Below, piece by piece: positions 15,525 to 24,958 of a DNA stretch of 64,000 bases. The translations under genes were made by a program, and so were the position numbers. Numbering within the stretch: the stretch's first letter is position 1; every line of letters starts with the position of its first letter. Source of the DNA: Micromonospora halophytica (GTDB lineage Bacteria > Actinomycetota > Actinomycetes > Mycobacteriales > Micromonosporaceae); NCBI RefSeq assembly GCF_900090245.1, contig NZ_FMDN01000005.1, forward strand, positions 62,001-126,000, in the 5' to 3' direction. The notes below the pieces were generated by a model. That model was not told where the DNA came from. It was given only the letters and a program-made list of their open reading frames with translations, and did not search any database.

Positions 15525-16652
15525 TCAGGCCTCCGCCGCACCCACCTCCCAACTGGGCACGGGCACCGACGCGCCGCTGCGCTGGCCGGTGTACTCCATC
15601 AGCACCAGGGCGATGTCGTCGTCCAACCGGCCGTGCACCCATTCCACGAGCGCGGTCTCCAGCGAGGCCAGGCCGTCCCCGACCGTGCCGTGACCGAGCA
15701 GCCGCCAGGCCCGGTCGGCGGTCGGGAAGAACTCGCCGTCCCGGCGCGCCTCCCCGAGCCCGTCGGTGAACAGCAGCAGCCGGTCGCCGGGCTCCAGCCG
15801 CTCCACCCGGGGCCGAACCACGGGCATGAAGCCGAGCGGCGGGGCCGGCGCGGGCGGCTCCAGCGGGATCACCGCGCCCCGGCGCAGCAGCAGCGGCGAC
15901 GGATGGCCGCAGTTGACGATGGTCAGCGTGCCGCCCCGCTCCTCGACCACGGCCGCGGTGACGAAGTCCTCGTCGCCGACGTTGCGGGCCACCGCCCGGT
16001 CCAGGTCGGCCACCACCGCGCGCAGGTCCGCCCGCTCGTACGCGACGTGCCGGTAGGAGCCCAGCACGATGCTCGCCAGGCGGACCGCGTCCAGCCCCTT
16101 GCCCCGGACGTCACCGATGATCATGCGGACGCCGTACGGGGTGTCGATCGCCTCGTACAGGTCGCCGCCGATCTCGGCGGTGGCGGTCGACGAGATGTAG
16201 CGCGCCGCCACCGCCAGGGTGCCGACCTGCGGGCCGAGCGGGCGCAGCACCGCCTGCTGGGCCACCGACGCCAGCTTGGACAGCTCGGCGATCTGCTCGG
16301 CCTGACGTTGCCGTACCGCCGCCACGGCCGCCGCCACCACCCCAGACAGGGCGACCCCGACGAGACCGACCCCGGTGGTCATCGACGCGCCCGGCTCGAT
16401 CAGCGCGAATCCGCCACCGAGCAGCAGCGCGACCAGGGCCACCCCGAGCACCGCCCGCCACGAGGCGAACACGGCGGCCAGCACGGGCGCGGCAGTCATC
16501 AGCGCGGCGTAGTGCACCTTCCGGCCGTCGGCCACCTCCACGGCGGAGATGATCGCGAGCAGGGCGAGGGCCGCGCCGACACCGGCGCGGGACCCGGGAC
16601 TCAGCGGGCCGCGGCCCGACTGGAAGGCATGCATGCGTACGACAGACAGCAT
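15525..16652 (-). CDS. membrane-anchored SpoIIE/PP2C-type serine phosphatase
   Basis: 375 aa. Four or five hydrophobic helices occupy residues 20-125 ([67 protein letters not shown]). A short coiled linker (RQRQAEQIAELSKLASVAQQAVL) leads into the phosphatase domain. The metal-binding signatures are EIGGDLYEAIDTPYGVRMIIGDVRGKGLDA and LLLFTDGLGEARRDGEFF. Such proteins usually dephosphorylate anti-anti-sigma factors in partner-switching stress pathways; no anti-sigma partner is adjacent. Two ATG starts (16652, 16634) are possible. Confidence 0.92.
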   Translation of the reverse strand: MLSVVRMHAFQSGRGPLSPGSRAGVGAALALLAIISAVEVADGRKVHYAALMTAAPVLAAVFASWRAVLGVALVALLLGGGFALIEPGASMTTGVGLVGVALSGVVAAAVAAVRQRQAEQIAELSKLASVAQQAVLRPLGPQVGTLAVAARYISSTATAEIGGDLYEAIDTPYGVRMIIGDVRGKGLDAVRLASIVLGSYRHVAYERADLRAVVADLDRAVARNVGDEDFVTAAVVEERGGTLTIVNCGHPSPLLLRRGAVIPLEPPAPAPPLGFMPVVRPRVERLEPGDRLLLFTDGLGEARRDGEFFPTADRAWRLLGHGTVGDGLASLETALVEWVHGRLDDDIALVLMEYTGQRSGASVPVPSWEVGAAEA

Positions 16653-16740
16653 GCCTGATGGACGTGAACCCGTGAATGAACCTGGCCCCTCGTTCGAGGG
16701 TGTTCCGACCGGCCGGACGGCTTCGGCGAGCCGATCGCCG

Positions 16741-17379
16741 TCAGCCGAGCACCTCGTACCTCACGGTCAGCTCGCCGAGGTCGAGCGAGGCGATCGCCGC
16801 GAAGGCCGCCCGGGACAGGTCGATGCAGCGTCCCTCGATGAACGGGCCGCGGTCGTTGATCCGCACGGTCACCGACGTGCCGTTGGCCGGGTTGGTGACC
16901 CGGACCTTCGTGTCGAACGGCAGGGTCTTGTGCGCGGCGGTGAGCGCGCCCGGGTCGAAGGTCTCGCCGTTGGCCGTCAGCTGGCCCTCGGCGTAGAAGG
17001 AGGCGCCGCAGGAGCCGGTTTCGACCACGGTGCTCTTCGGGGCGGCCTTCTTCGTCGTCGCGCTCGGCCCGGGCGTGGCGGTGCGGGGCCTGCTCCGGGA
17101 GGCGGCCTGCGACCGGGTCGCCTTCGGGCTCGCGGTCACGGTCGGCGAAGGGCCGGCGGTCGGGGAGGCGCTCGCGGTCGGGCTCGGCGGGGCGGTGGTC
17201 GCGCTGGGGCTCGCGGCGCCGGGTGCGGCGTCCGCGACGGCGGGGGCGGGGGCCTCGCCGGAGGTCAGCTGGACGGCGCCCACCGTGCCCCCGACGACGA
17301 GCGCGACGCCCACGGCCGCAGTGGCCGCGATGCCGGCCGGCGAGGAGAACATGCGGGTACGGGAGTGCCTACCAGCCAC
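16741..17379 (-). CDS. RlpA-like double-psi beta-barrel protein, membrane-anchored
   Basis: 212 aa from GTG 17379, chosen for GAAAGGA 8 bp upstream; the longer open frame upstream is a shadow of the phosphoribosyltransferase. One N-terminal membrane helix ([23 protein letters not shown]), a Ser/Pro/Thr/Ala-rich wall-spanning linker, then an RlpA-like domain: [38 protein letters not shown] and [24 protein letters not shown]. The last motif carries the Asp used by lytic RlpA enzymes. Probably exported and acting on peptidoglycan. A TTGACT -35-like element lies about 60 bp upstream. Confidence 0.9.
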   Translation of the reverse strand: MAGRHSRTRMFSSPAGIAATAAVGVALVVGGTVGAVQLTSGEAPAPAVADAAPGAASPSATTAPPSPTASASPTAGPSPTVTASPKATRSQAASRSRPRTATPGPSATTKKAAPKSTVVETGSCGASFYAEGQLTANGETFDPGALTAAHKTLPFDTKVRVTNPANGTSVTVRINDRGPFIEGRCIDLSRAAFAAIASLDLGELTVRYEVLG

Positions 17380-17565
17380 CGGCCCGATCCTTTCGTCAGC
17401 TGAACAAACCGGGTCGGACCGTAACGAGAGAAGCACTTCCGAAGTCAACGTGATCATGATGGTATGGCCGGAATTGCGGTGGTACGTGTGGCCGATCATG
17501 CGATGCCCGCCCCCACCGGACGGGCCATGGTTCCACCGCCGGCATTCACCGGCGAGGATGGGTGG

Positions 17566-18114
17566 ATGCCCGGTGAGCTGCGTGGACGCCTGACCGAACT
17601 CTTCCGCTGGGTCGACCCGGGGCCCGGCAGCAGCCACCTGGTCAGCGACACCTCCGGCTGGTGGCGGGATCCGCAGGTGCTGGCCGCGCTCGGGCCGGCC
17701 CTGGTCGCACCGTTCCTCGACACCCGGCCGACAGTGGTGATCGCGCCGGCGGTCACCGGGCTGATGCTCGGGCCGCTCGCCGCCACCGCCCTCGGGGTGG
17801 GCTTCGTCCCGGCCCACAAGCCGGGCGACGGGCGACTCCCGACCGGTCCACTGACCTGGGCGCAGAGCCCGCCGGACTTCCGGGGCCGCCGGATCGACCT
17901 GGCGGTCCGGGAGCACCTGCTCGGGCCCGACGACCGGGTGCTCATGGTGGACGACTGGGTGGCCACCGGCGCACAGGCGCACGCCGTACGAGAGATCTGC
18001 GCGGCGCGCGGCGCGAACTGGGTCGGCGTCGCCGCCATGGTCGTCGACTGCCCGCCCGAGGTGGCCCACGAGCTGGGCGTACGCGGCCTGCTCGACGCCG
18101 GTCAGCTGCGCTGA
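17566..18114 (+). CDS. PRPP-dependent phosphoribosyltransferase-like protein
   Basis: 182 aa from ATG 17566 ([15 protein letters not shown]); an in-frame ATG at 17464 would add 34 unlikely residues. The type I phosphoribosyltransferase fold is seen in [31 protein letters not shown] and the PRPP-binding loop [16 protein letters not shown]. It is closest in layout to adenine phosphoribosyltransferase-like proteins, but the substrate cannot be assigned. It is followed at 129 bp by the ASCH gene in the same direction. Confidence 0.88.
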   Translation: MPGELRGRLTELFRWVDPGPGSSHLVSDTSGWWRDPQVLAALGPALVAPFLDTRPTVVIAPAVTGLMLGPLAATALGVGFVPAHKPGDGRLPTGPLTWAQSPPDFRGRRIDLAVREHLLGPDDRVLMVDDWVATGAQAHAVREICAARGANWVGVAAMVVDCPPEVAHELGVRGLLDAGQLR

Positions 18115-18242
18115 ACGAGCTCCTCCAGGCCGGGGTGAGCACCGCGGACCGGTCCGCCAGGTCGGCTCCTTCCGCCACCGTTCGCAGGCGGGTGGGCGCA
18201 AACCCGACGACCGGGAATCGCCCGGTGGGTAGCCTCGGCAGG

Positions 18243-18674
18243 ATGTGGCCCCGGATCGGTGGACTCCGCACGCTCGCCCTCGGCACCCCGGGCGACCTGC
18301 GCACCAGACTCAACACGCTGGTGCTGGCCGGGGTGAAGACCGCCACCGCCGGACTGGTCACCGAGTACGCCGAGGAAGGCGAGGAGCGGGAGCACGTCGG
18401 CGAGCGGCTGGCCCTGGTCGACGACGACGACCGGCTGGTCGGGGTCGTCGAGGTCACCGCCGTCGAGACCGTGCGCTTCGCCGACGTCGGGTGGGAATTC
18501 GCCCGCTCCGAAGGGGAGGGGGACCGCTCGATCGAACAGTGGCGGGAGGGGCACGCCGCCTACTGGGCGCGCGTCGGCACCCCGGTCACCGACGACAGCG
18601 AGATCGTCTGCCTCCGCTTCCGGCTGGTCTCCGCCGGCGACGGCGGCATCACCACCGGAGACCTCGGCACCTGA
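18243..18674 (+). CDS. ASCH domain protein
   Basis: 143 aa from ATG 18243. ASCH-fold features: [27 protein letters not shown] near the start (the GxKxxT-like motif), [28 protein letters not shown], and [27 protein letters not shown] proteins are PUA-related and are thought to bind or modify RNA or nucleotides. Some small members hydrolyse N4-acetylcytidine, but this one belongs to the longer class with unknown activity. Confidence 0.87.
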   Translation: MWPRIGGLRTLALGTPGDLRTRLNTLVLAGVKTATAGLVTEYAEEGEEREHVGERLALVDDDDRLVGVVEVTAVETVRFADVGWEFARSEGEGDRSIEQWREGHAAYWARVGTPVTDDSEIVCLRFRLVSAGDGGITTGDLGT

Positions 18675-18693
18675 GCTACGTTCGGCGCCCTGC

Positions 18694-19581
18694 TCAGGCG
18701 GAGCGCAGCTCCGGCAGCAGCCGCGTCGCCACGTCGACCAGCACCGCCTCGTCGCCCGCGTACCAGCTGCTGGCCCGGGGCCAGTGCGTGATCACGTCGG
18801 TGAAGCCGAGGGCCGCCGCCCGGGCGACCTGCTCGGCGAAGAAGTCGGCGCTGCTCAGTGAGAAGACCGGTGCCGAGTCCAGCGACAGGTACCGGTCCAG
18901 GGTGGCCGGGTCCCGGCCGGCCGCCGCCAGGGTGTCGTCGAGCCGGGCGCACACCGCCGCGACCCCGTCCCACCAGCTCGTCAGGTCTTCCTCGCCGGTG
19001 CCGGTGGTGACCCAGCCCTGACCGAAGCGGGCGACCAGACGCATCGAGCGCGGGCCGTTCGCCGCCATCACGAACGGCACCCGGGGCTGCTGCACGCAGC
19101 CGGGGTTGTTGCGGGCGTCCACCGCGCTGAACCACTCGCCCCGCCAGGTGGCTCCGTCCTGGCGCAGGATCAGGTCGAGCAGCTCGGCGAACTCGGCGAA
19201 CCGGTCCACCCGCTGCCGGGGCGGCAGGGTCTCGCCGCCGAGCACGGCGGAGTCGAAGCCGATGCCGCCGGCCCCGAGCCCGAGCAGCACCCGGCCGGCG
19301 GAGATGTCGTCGAGGGCGGTGACCTGCCGGGCGAAAGCCGCCGGGTGCCGGAAGTTCGGCGAGGCGACCAGCGTGCCGAGCCGGATCCGCGAGGTCACCG
19401 TCGCGGCAGCGGTCAGCGTGGCCATGGAGTCGAACCAGGGGCCGTCGACCAGGTCACGCCAGCCCAGGTGGTCGTACGTCCAGGCGTGGTCGAAGCCCCA
19501 CTCCTCCACCTGCCGCCACCGCCGCTGCGACTCCGCCCAGCGCTGGTCGGGCAGGATCACGATGCCAATCCGCATGATCAC
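18694..19581 (-). CDS. LLM-class flavin (F420)-dependent oxidoreductase
   Basis: 295 aa, luciferase-like monooxygenase fold. MRIGIVILPDQRWAESQRRWRQVEEWGFDHAWTYDHLGW is the typical start, RIRLGTLVASPNFRHPAAFARQVTALDDISAGRVLLGLGAGG is the strongest signature, and FVMAANGPRSMRLVARFGQGW follows. In actinomycetes these usually bind coenzyme F420 in place of FMN. The substrate is unknown. The gene is in the same direction as, and 40 bp downstream of, the NUDIX gene. Confidence 0.9.
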   Translation of the reverse strand: MIMRIGIVILPDQRWAESQRRWRQVEEWGFDHAWTYDHLGWRDLVDGPWFDSMATLTAAATVTSRIRLGTLVASPNFRHPAAFARQVTALDDISAGRVLLGLGAGGIGFDSAVLGGETLPPRQRVDRFAEFAELLDLILRQDGATWRGEWFSAVDARNNPGCVQQPRVPFVMAANGPRSMRLVARFGQGWVTTGTGEEDLTSWWDGVAAVCARLDDTLAAAGRDPATLDRYLSLDSAPVFSLSSADFFAEQVARAAALGFTDVITHWPRASSWYAGDEAVLVDVATRLLPELRSA

Positions 19582-19621
19582 CAGCGTACGGCCCTCGGCC
19601 GTCCGGGCGGCTGGCAGCGAG

Positions 19622-20176
19622 TCAACCGGCAGCGAGCTTGGCCAGCGCCCGGGGCAGGTGCGGGTCGAGGGTGCCCGGACCCGCCGCGGCCACCTCGGCC
19701 GGCGTCCACCAACGGGCCGCCCGGAACTCCCCCGGGTCGGGCGTGAGCGGCTGGCCCCGCCGGCCGTCGATCAGGTACCAGAGGCTCACGTCGACGTGCC
19801 GCTGCTCCGGCGGGCCGACGGTCGGCGTGACGGTGAGGAAGAACGGCGGCCCGTCCGGCTCCGCCGGCACGCCCAACTCCTCGACCACCTCGCGGCGCAC
19901 CGTCTCCGCCGGGTGCTCGCCGGGCTCGACGTGACCGCCGGTCGGCAGCCACAGCCCGGCGTTTCGGTGGTCGACCAGCAGGACACTGCCGTCCTCGGCG
20001 TCGCGGAGCAGGAAGTACGCGACGAGATGCGTCGGCGGGGTGCGGGGTTTCGCCCGGCGGAAGATGTCGTCGGTGCCGGCCAGCCAGTCCAGGCACCTCG
20101 CGCGGTGCGCCGCCTCCAGCCCGTCCAGCGGCGTGATCGACTCGACCAGCGCCCGGATCTCCGCCTCCACCCGCAT
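19622..20176 (-). CDS. NUDIX hydrolase
   Basis: 184 aa. A clear NUDIX box, GGHVEPGEHPAETVRREVVEELGV, matches Gx5Ex7REUxEExGU exactly and supplies the metal-binding glutamates. An N-terminal helical extension (LDGLEAAHRARCLDWLAGTDDIFRRAKP) precedes the fold. It probably hydrolyses a nucleoside diphosphate derivative; the specificity is unknown. It starts 12 bp after the LysR gene ends and may be cotranscribed with it. Confidence 0.92.
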   Translation of the reverse strand: MRVEAEIRALVESITPLDGLEAAHRARCLDWLAGTDDIFRRAKPRTPPTHLVAYFLLRDAEDGSVLLVDHRNAGLWLPTGGHVEPGEHPAETVRREVVEELGVPAEPDGPPFFLTVTPTVGPPEQRHVDVSLWYLIDGRRGQPLTPDPGEFRAARWWTPAEVAAAGPGTLDPHLPRALAKLAAG

Positions 20177-20188
20177 CCGCGCATCCTG

Positions 20189-21073
20189 TCAGGAGCGTGC
20201 GACATCGGCGGCGGCGCGGACGAACTCGCGTACCCGCTCGGTGGTGTTGGTCTCCCGCCAGACCGGGCCGCGCCGGATCGGCGGCGCGTCGTGGATGGGC
20301 ACGTACGCCACGTCGGGACGCGGGTAGCAGCGGCGGGTGTGCTCGCCCACCGGCAGCACGCCCCGCCCCATCGCCACCAGGGAGAGCATCTCCGAGAAGG
20401 TGGCACCCGCCGGGCCCTTCGGCACCGGCCGGCCGGACGGCGTCCGCTCGGGGGTGCGGTCGCGCTTGAACGCCGCCGAGGTCACCGCCGGGTACTGCAC
20501 CACCGGGTGGTCGGCCAGCACCTCCAGGGAGACGGACTCCCGCCCGGCCAGCGGATGCCCCGCCGGCACCGCCAGCACCCGGGCCTCCGACAGCAGCGCC
20601 GGGCCGTTCGCCATCCCGTCGAACGGGTACGACGCGAGGAGCACGTCGATCGAGCCGTCGTTCAGGCTCGACCGGGTGGTGGCGAGCTGCGCCTCGTGCA
20701 CGTGCACCTCGCAGTCGGGGTGCCGCTGGCGGAACAGGGCGACCGCGCGCGGCAGCACCGGCGCGGTCCACTCGCCGAGGAAGGCCACCCGCAGCTCGCC
20801 GGTGACGCCGCGCCCCGCCTCGACGGCCCGCCGTACCGCGTCCTCCATGCCGGCGACCAGCGGCCGCAGGTCGTCGGCGAGCCGGTGACCGATCGGGGTG
20901 AGGCGGACGACCCGGCTGGTGCGCTCGAACAGCGGCGCGCCGATCCGCCGTTCCAGCTTCTTCACCACATGACTGATCCGTCCGGTGGTGACCCCCAGCC
21001 GCTCGGCGGTCCGCCCGAAGTGCAACTCCTCGGCGAGGGTCAGGAAGGTCTCGACCTCGTGCCGTTCCAGCAA
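20189..21073 (-). CDS. LysR family transcriptional regulator
   Basis: 294 aa from TTG 21073, chosen because it begins exactly at the usual LysR N-terminus (LERHEVETFLTLAEELHFGRTAERL) and has GGGAG 7 bp upstream. The ATG at 21121 would add 16 residues without an RBS and would place the likely autoregulatory site at 21089 inside the gene. Winged helix-turn-helix: LGVTTGRISHVVKKLERRIGAPLFERTSRVVRLT. The C-terminal effector domain runs from about residue 90 (GELRVAFLGEWTAPVLP). Targets are probably its own promoter and the divergent genes at 21193. Confidence 0.9.
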   Translation of the reverse strand: MLERHEVETFLTLAEELHFGRTAERLGVTTGRISHVVKKLERRIGAPLFERTSRVVRLTPIGHRLADDLRPLVAGMEDAVRRAVEAGRGVTGELRVAFLGEWTAPVLPRAVALFRQRHPDCEVHVHEAQLATTRSSLNDGSIDVLLASYPFDGMANGPALLSEARVLAVPAGHPLAGRESVSLEVLADHPVVQYPAVTSAAFKRDRTPERTPSGRPVPKGPAGATFSEMLSLVAMGRGVLPVGEHTRRCYPRPDVAYVPIHDAPPIRRGPVWRETNTTERVREFVRAAADVARS

Positions 21074-21088
21074 CCCACGCTCCCGTCG

Positions 21089-21103
21089 TTGAATCCGGCT
21101 CAA
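21089..21103. promoter_or_regulatory. LysR-type T-N11-A site TTGA-N7-TCAA
   Basis: TTGAATCCGGCTCAA, a dyad with 4-bp arms in the T-N11-A format used by LysR regulators. It lies between the regulator's TTG start and the divergent DUF1801 gene. Confidence 0.5.
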
Positions 21104-21192
21104 CGATCGTAGTCCGATCATGGCTTGGTCCGGGTCACCGCCACGACCAGGGTGGATGGCGTACCGATCACTTCGGATTCGAAGGAGCGCCG

Positions 21193-21558
21193 ATGACCAC
21201 CGTCACCGAATACCTCGACGGGCTGGACGAACCACTGCGGGAGATCGGCGCGCGACTGCGCCCCGTCATCGAGGACGCGCTGCCCGGGGCGACCGGCGCG
21301 ATGTGGCACGGCCACCCGGTCTGGGGACGGGGTGACCGTCCCGGCCGGGACCCGGTCTGCCTGGTGAAGGCGTACCCGTCGTACCTGACCTTCGGGCTGT
21401 GGCAGGGGCAGGAGGTGGACGACCCGTCCGGACGGCTGGCGCCCGGCGCGCGGTCGATGGCCTCGGTGAAGCTGCGTACCGTCGACGAGGTCGACCCGGT
21501 GCTCTTCGGCGACTGGCTGCGCCAGGCGTACGCGGGCGCCGGACGGGAGGCGGCGTGA
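21193..21558 (+). CDS. DUF1801 (YdhG-like) protein
   Basis: 121 aa. MTTVTEYLDGLDEPLREIGARLRPVIEDALPGATGAMWHGHPVWG and YPSYLTFGLWQGQEVDDPSGRLAPGARSMASVKLRTVDEVD match the DUF1801 iron-chaperone-like fold. No biochemical role is established for this branch. The GTGA at its end overlaps the start of the VOC gene by 4 bp, so the two form an operon divergent from the LysR gene. Confidence 0.87.
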   Translation: MTTVTEYLDGLDEPLREIGARLRPVIEDALPGATGAMWHGHPVWGRGDRPGRDPVCLVKAYPSYLTFGLWQGQEVDDPSGRLAPGARSMASVKLRTVDEVDPVLFGDWLRQAYAGAGREAA

Positions 21559-21947
21559 CCACCGTGCGCGTCACCGGCTTCGACCACCTCGTGCTCACCG
21601 TCGCCGACGTCGAACGCTCCCTGGCCTTCTACTGCGGCCCGCTCGGCCTCGCCCCGGTCCGCGTCGACGAGTGGCGGGCCGGCCGGGTGCCCTTCCCCTC
21701 GGTGCGGATCGACCCGCACACCATCGTCGACCTGGTCCGCGGTGAGCGGGGCGAGTCGAACGTCGACCACTTCTGCCTGGTGGTGGCCCCGCTCGAGTGG
21801 GCGGAGGTGATCGCCGCCGGCGACCTGGACGTGGTGCAGGGACCGGTGGGCCGGTTCGGCGCGCGGGGCTCGGCCAGCTCGGTCTACGTACGCGACCCGG
21901 ACGGCAACGTGGTGGAGTTGCGCTGGTACCCGCAGGACATCGGGTAG
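21555..21947 (+). CDS. VOC superfamily (glyoxalase/bleomycin-resistance-like) protein
   Basis: 130 aa from GTG 21555. Two beta-alpha-beta-beta-beta modules: GFDHLVLTVADVERSLAFYCGPLGLAPVRV, then ESNVDHFCLVVAP and SSVYVRDPDGNVVELRWYP. Metal-ligand positions (His in FDHLVL, His in VDHFCL, Glu in VVELRW) are all present, so it is likely an active metalloenzyme. It is translationally coupled to the DUF1801 gene. The substrate is unknown. Confidence 0.9.
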   Translation: MTTVRVTGFDHLVLTVADVERSLAFYCGPLGLAPVRVDEWRAGRVPFPSVRIDPHTIVDLVRGERGESNVDHFCLVVAPLEWAEVIAAGDLDVVQGPVGRFGARGSASSVYVRDPDGNVVELRWYPQDIG

Positions 21948-22275
21948 CCCTCTGCCGGGGCCGTAACGGTCGGCGAAGCGGATCCGGCTCAGAGTCGCTG
22001 GACGAGTGGGACCGGGACACCACGGGGCGCCGCCCCGGCCGTACCGACGTCCGCCCGCCGAGGCGCGGGAACATCCCGTCGGCAGCCCCACGCGAACAGG
22101 GAGGACGCGGGAATCGGCCGGCTGATCTTGCCCGGCTCGGACTGCTACGCTCCAGCCACCTGTCGGGCGTGGGAGCGCCGTAGGTCGCCGCTCCGCTCCA
22201 CCGACCGGTCCGCGCGGCCGCGCCGCGCACAGCTCTCTCCGGAACCTCCACCTTCTGATCCCGAGGAGGACGCGC
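21948..22275. other. 328-bp intergenic region
   Basis: Holds only the leader of the next gene, with GAGGAGG 7 bp before its GTG. I see no convincing promoter pair, no RNA motif and no conserved small frame. Confidence 0.5.
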
Positions 22276-24639
22276 GTGGCCTCTGGTGCATTCGTCGGCG
22301 CCGCCATCGCCGCCACCGTCTCCACCACACTCGTCATCGGCCAGGGCCCCGTGACGACCGGCACCACGCAGCGCCAGACGGTCACGGGTGAGGTGGTCGT
22401 CCCCGCCTCCATCGCCCTACGCCCGCAGACGGCCCTGCTGAGCGCCGGCCCCTCCGGCTTCCTCCGCTGGGAATCGGGGCACGATCTCCTGTGGACCGGC
22501 TACGACGGCAACGACACGAAGGTCGGGCCCGCCGAAACGAGCGTCCCGATCGTTCCGCACTTCGGTGCGGGCTCGGACGTGGTCGCCGTCTACGACCACC
22601 CGGGGAACGTCACACTGCGGGACATGTCGACCGGCCGGTCCCAGCAGGTGACGCTTCCCGTCGGTCACAGCTACGTCAGCACGCTCGGATCGACGATCGT
22701 GACGAGGACGGGCAGCTCCTTCGACGCGAACCTCACCTGGCGGCTGCTCGAAGTCCGCGACGACGGGTCGGTCGTGCACCGCGCGGTGGAGGGAGTGCCC
22801 GACGGCATCGCCGGGACCTTCACGGCCAACGCCCCGCTGGGCGACGCGCACGGCCAGGTCGTGCAGTACCGGATCGGCACCACGAGCCACACCGGCTGGC
22901 TCGACGTCGACCAGGGCCGGTTCAGCCCACTGCCGTACCGGGCGGAGACGAACCCGGGTCACATCGTGGTCACCCCCACCCACCTGCTCTGGCGGCAGGA
23001 CGGGACGGTCTTCGTCCACTCCCGCGCCGACCTGTCCGCCACCCCGCGCACGATGCCACTCACCGGCGACGCACTGGTGCTGGGCATGGTCGGCGACCGG
23101 CTCGTCGTGTCCCGGTACGACTCCTCGCTGGGAGAGTTGAACTACGGCAAACCGGTCTGGCGGGTCGAAGCCGTCGCCCTCGACGGCTCCCCGGCCAGGA
23201 CGCTGCTGGCCAGGTCGTCATCATTCGGCGTACCGACCCCACGCGGTGGGCTCCTGGTGCAGGGTGGTCCCGGTCCCGGCTGGGAGCAGTGGGGCGTCTC
23301 GCTCGTCGAGGCCACCGACGGCGGCGAGCCGACGGTCCGCAGCATCGCCGACGCGTACCCGCAGAAGATCCAGACGGTGGAGCGACTGACCTACACCCAG
23401 GGGCGACTCAGCACCGTGGAGTACGACCCGCTGCACGAGCGGCGCCGGCTGTGGACCCGGGACGTCGGCGTCTCCGGCTCCCCGACCGTCGGGTCACGCC
23501 TGCCACGCGGTGCCGCGCCCGGCACCTGCGCGGGCGGATACTGCCTGAGCCTCGACGACACCGGTGACGGTCGGACTGTCGTGGCGGGCAGGGCCGTCGG
23601 GGCGACCCTCGATCCACAGCCCCACCTCCTGGGGCCGGCCCAGTCCCTGCCCGGCGCCAGGATCGACGGATCCCGCGCGTACGAGCAGGTGGGAGCCGTC
23701 AGCGGCCGGCTCGCGGCCCTGCGGACGCCGCACGACGGCACCGCCGCGCAGACCCGGATCGTCGATCTCGACACCGGCCAGACGGTGTACACCACGACGG
23801 ACCACGTCCAGGCGATGTGGGGCACCACCGCGTGGCTGGCGGACGGCAACGACGCGGTGACACCGGTCGACGTGCTGACCGGCCGGCGGGGCACCCAGGT
23901 GTGGTTCGGACGCGGGTGTCTGCTGGAGAACGTGGAGGCGGTCGGACGGTGGCTGCGGTGGTTCTGCGCCCTGGCCGGGACCCACGGCGTCTTCGACACC
24001 GTCACCCGGAAGACCATCACCTTCGATGCCGGCTCCGTCGGAACCGACGCGAAGCTCGGTGACGGCTTCGTCGTGTTCCCCCGGGACGGGCGGCTGACGG
24101 TGACCGACTTCCGCAGCGGTACGCCGGTGACCCGCACCGTGGGGCAGTCTCCGGTCGCGGGCCCGTGGGACCTCGACCCCTACACCGGTGTCATCGCCCA
24201 TCTCGCCCCGGACCACAGCATCCACATCGTCCCGAGCGGTGTGCCGGTCCCGCCCCTCGTGCAGCTCGACGCCACGGTCGCCGCCACGTACGTCAAGGGC
24301 GGCGCCGGGCAGTGGACCCCGAAGTGGTGGCTGAACAAGCCGACCGCGTCCTGGACCCTCGTGATCAGGAACCAGGCGACCGGCACGACGGTCCGTACCC
24401 TCTCCGGCGGTGTGGCGCGCGGCGTGGTGGCCCCGGCGTGGAACGGTCGCGACGGCTCCGGCGGCCTGGTGTCCGACGGCGTCTACAGCTGGGCGCTGAG
24501 CGTCACCCCGGCCGATGGTGAGGGCGCGGCGCTCACCGGTTCGGGGAGCGTACGGCTCAACGGCAGCGAGTGCCTGCTTCGCAGCCGTGCCGGATCACAA
24601 ACCGTGGCGTGCTCGTCGAACCGGTCCAGCACCGGGTGA
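22276..24639 (+). CDS. large secreted beta-propeller-like protein with FlgD Ig-like C-terminal domain
   Basis: 787 aa from GTG 22276 (RBS GAGGAGG). A short N-terminal export signal (GAFVGAAIAATVSTTLVIGQ) precedes about 650 residues of repeated beta motifs of the type WESGHDLLWTGYDGND and TRIVDLDTGQTVYTTTDHVQAMWGTTAWLADG, consistent with a propeller. The C-terminal 90 residues (TWTLVIRNQATGTTVRTLSG..VAPAWNGRDGSGGLVSDGVYSW) match FlgD Ig-like domains of secreted Streptomyces proteins. Paired cysteines (APGTCAGGYC, RGCLLEN..FCAL) fit an extracellular protein. It appears monocistronic with its own terminator; function unknown. Confidence 0.85.
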   Translation: MASGAFVGAAIAATVSTTLVIGQGPVTTGTTQRQTVTGEVVVPASIALRPQTALLSAGPSGFLRWESGHDLLWTGYDGNDTKVGPAETSVPIVPHFGAGSDVVAVYDHPGNVTLRDMSTGRSQQVTLPVGHSYVSTLGSTIVTRTGSSFDANLTWRLLEVRDDGSVVHRAVEGVPDGIAGTFTANAPLGDAHGQVVQYRIGTTSHTGWLDVDQGRFSPLPYRAETNPGHIVVTPTHLLWRQDGTVFVHSRADLSATPRTMPLTGDALVLGMVGDRLVVSRYDSSLGELNYGKPVWRVEAVALDGSPARTLLARSSSFGVPTPRGGLLVQGGPGPGWEQWGVSLVEATDGGEPTVRSIADAYPQKIQTVERLTYTQGRLSTVEYDPLHERRRLWTRDVGVSGSPTVGSRLPRGAAPGTCAGGYCLSLDDTGDGRTVVAGRAVGATLDPQPHLLGPAQSLPGARIDGSRAYEQVGAVSGRLAALRTPHDGTAAQTRIVDLDTGQTVYTTTDHVQAMWGTTAWLADGNDAVTPVDVLTGRRGTQVWFGRGCLLENVEAVGRWLRWFCALAGTHGVFDTVTRKTITFDAGSVGTDAKLGDGFVVFPRDGRLTVTDFRSGTPVTRTVGQSPVAGPWDLDPYTGVIAHLAPDHSIHIVPSGVPVPPLVQLDATVAATYVKGGAGQWTPKWWLNKPTASWTLVIRNQATGTTVRTLSGGVARGVVAPAWNGRDGSGGLVSDGVYSWALSVTPADGEGAALTGSGSVRLNGSECLLRSRAGSQTVACSSNRSSTG

Positions 24640-24671
24640 ACGCCTCGACCGCTTCCGGTCGACCGAACGTC

Positions 24672-24707
24672 GGGCCCCGGCCAGGGAACTCTTCCTGGCC
24701 GGGGCCC
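24672..24707 (+). terminator. terminator after the FlgD-Ig protein gene
   Basis: Perfect 14-bp stem (GGGCCCCGGCCAGG and complement), 8-nt loop, 33 bp after the stop. The remaining 24708-24958 shows nothing I can name. Confidence 0.72.
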
Positions 24708-24958
24708 TCGCTCTCCGGCGACAGCGTCGGAGGCCGGGACAGCACCTGAGATCACCGTCGCCACCGCGGCCCGTGCCCACTGGCTCATGCGCCGGCCGGC
24801 GCGGCGACCGCGCGGCCGTCACCGGGCCGGCGCTCCCGTGGCGGGCATGTCGACGTGACGGGCACCGACCGTCCCCCAGGTCCGGCACCCGGAGGCGCCG
24901 ACCGATGACGATTGCCCGGCCCGCGCGTCCATACCTGTGACGGACTCCGACTCCATGA

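Noticed and set aside
17380-17463. Possible ydaO riboswitch before the RlpA-like gene
   Set aside because: Such genes often carry one, but the leader is under 90 nt and has none of the conserved blocks.
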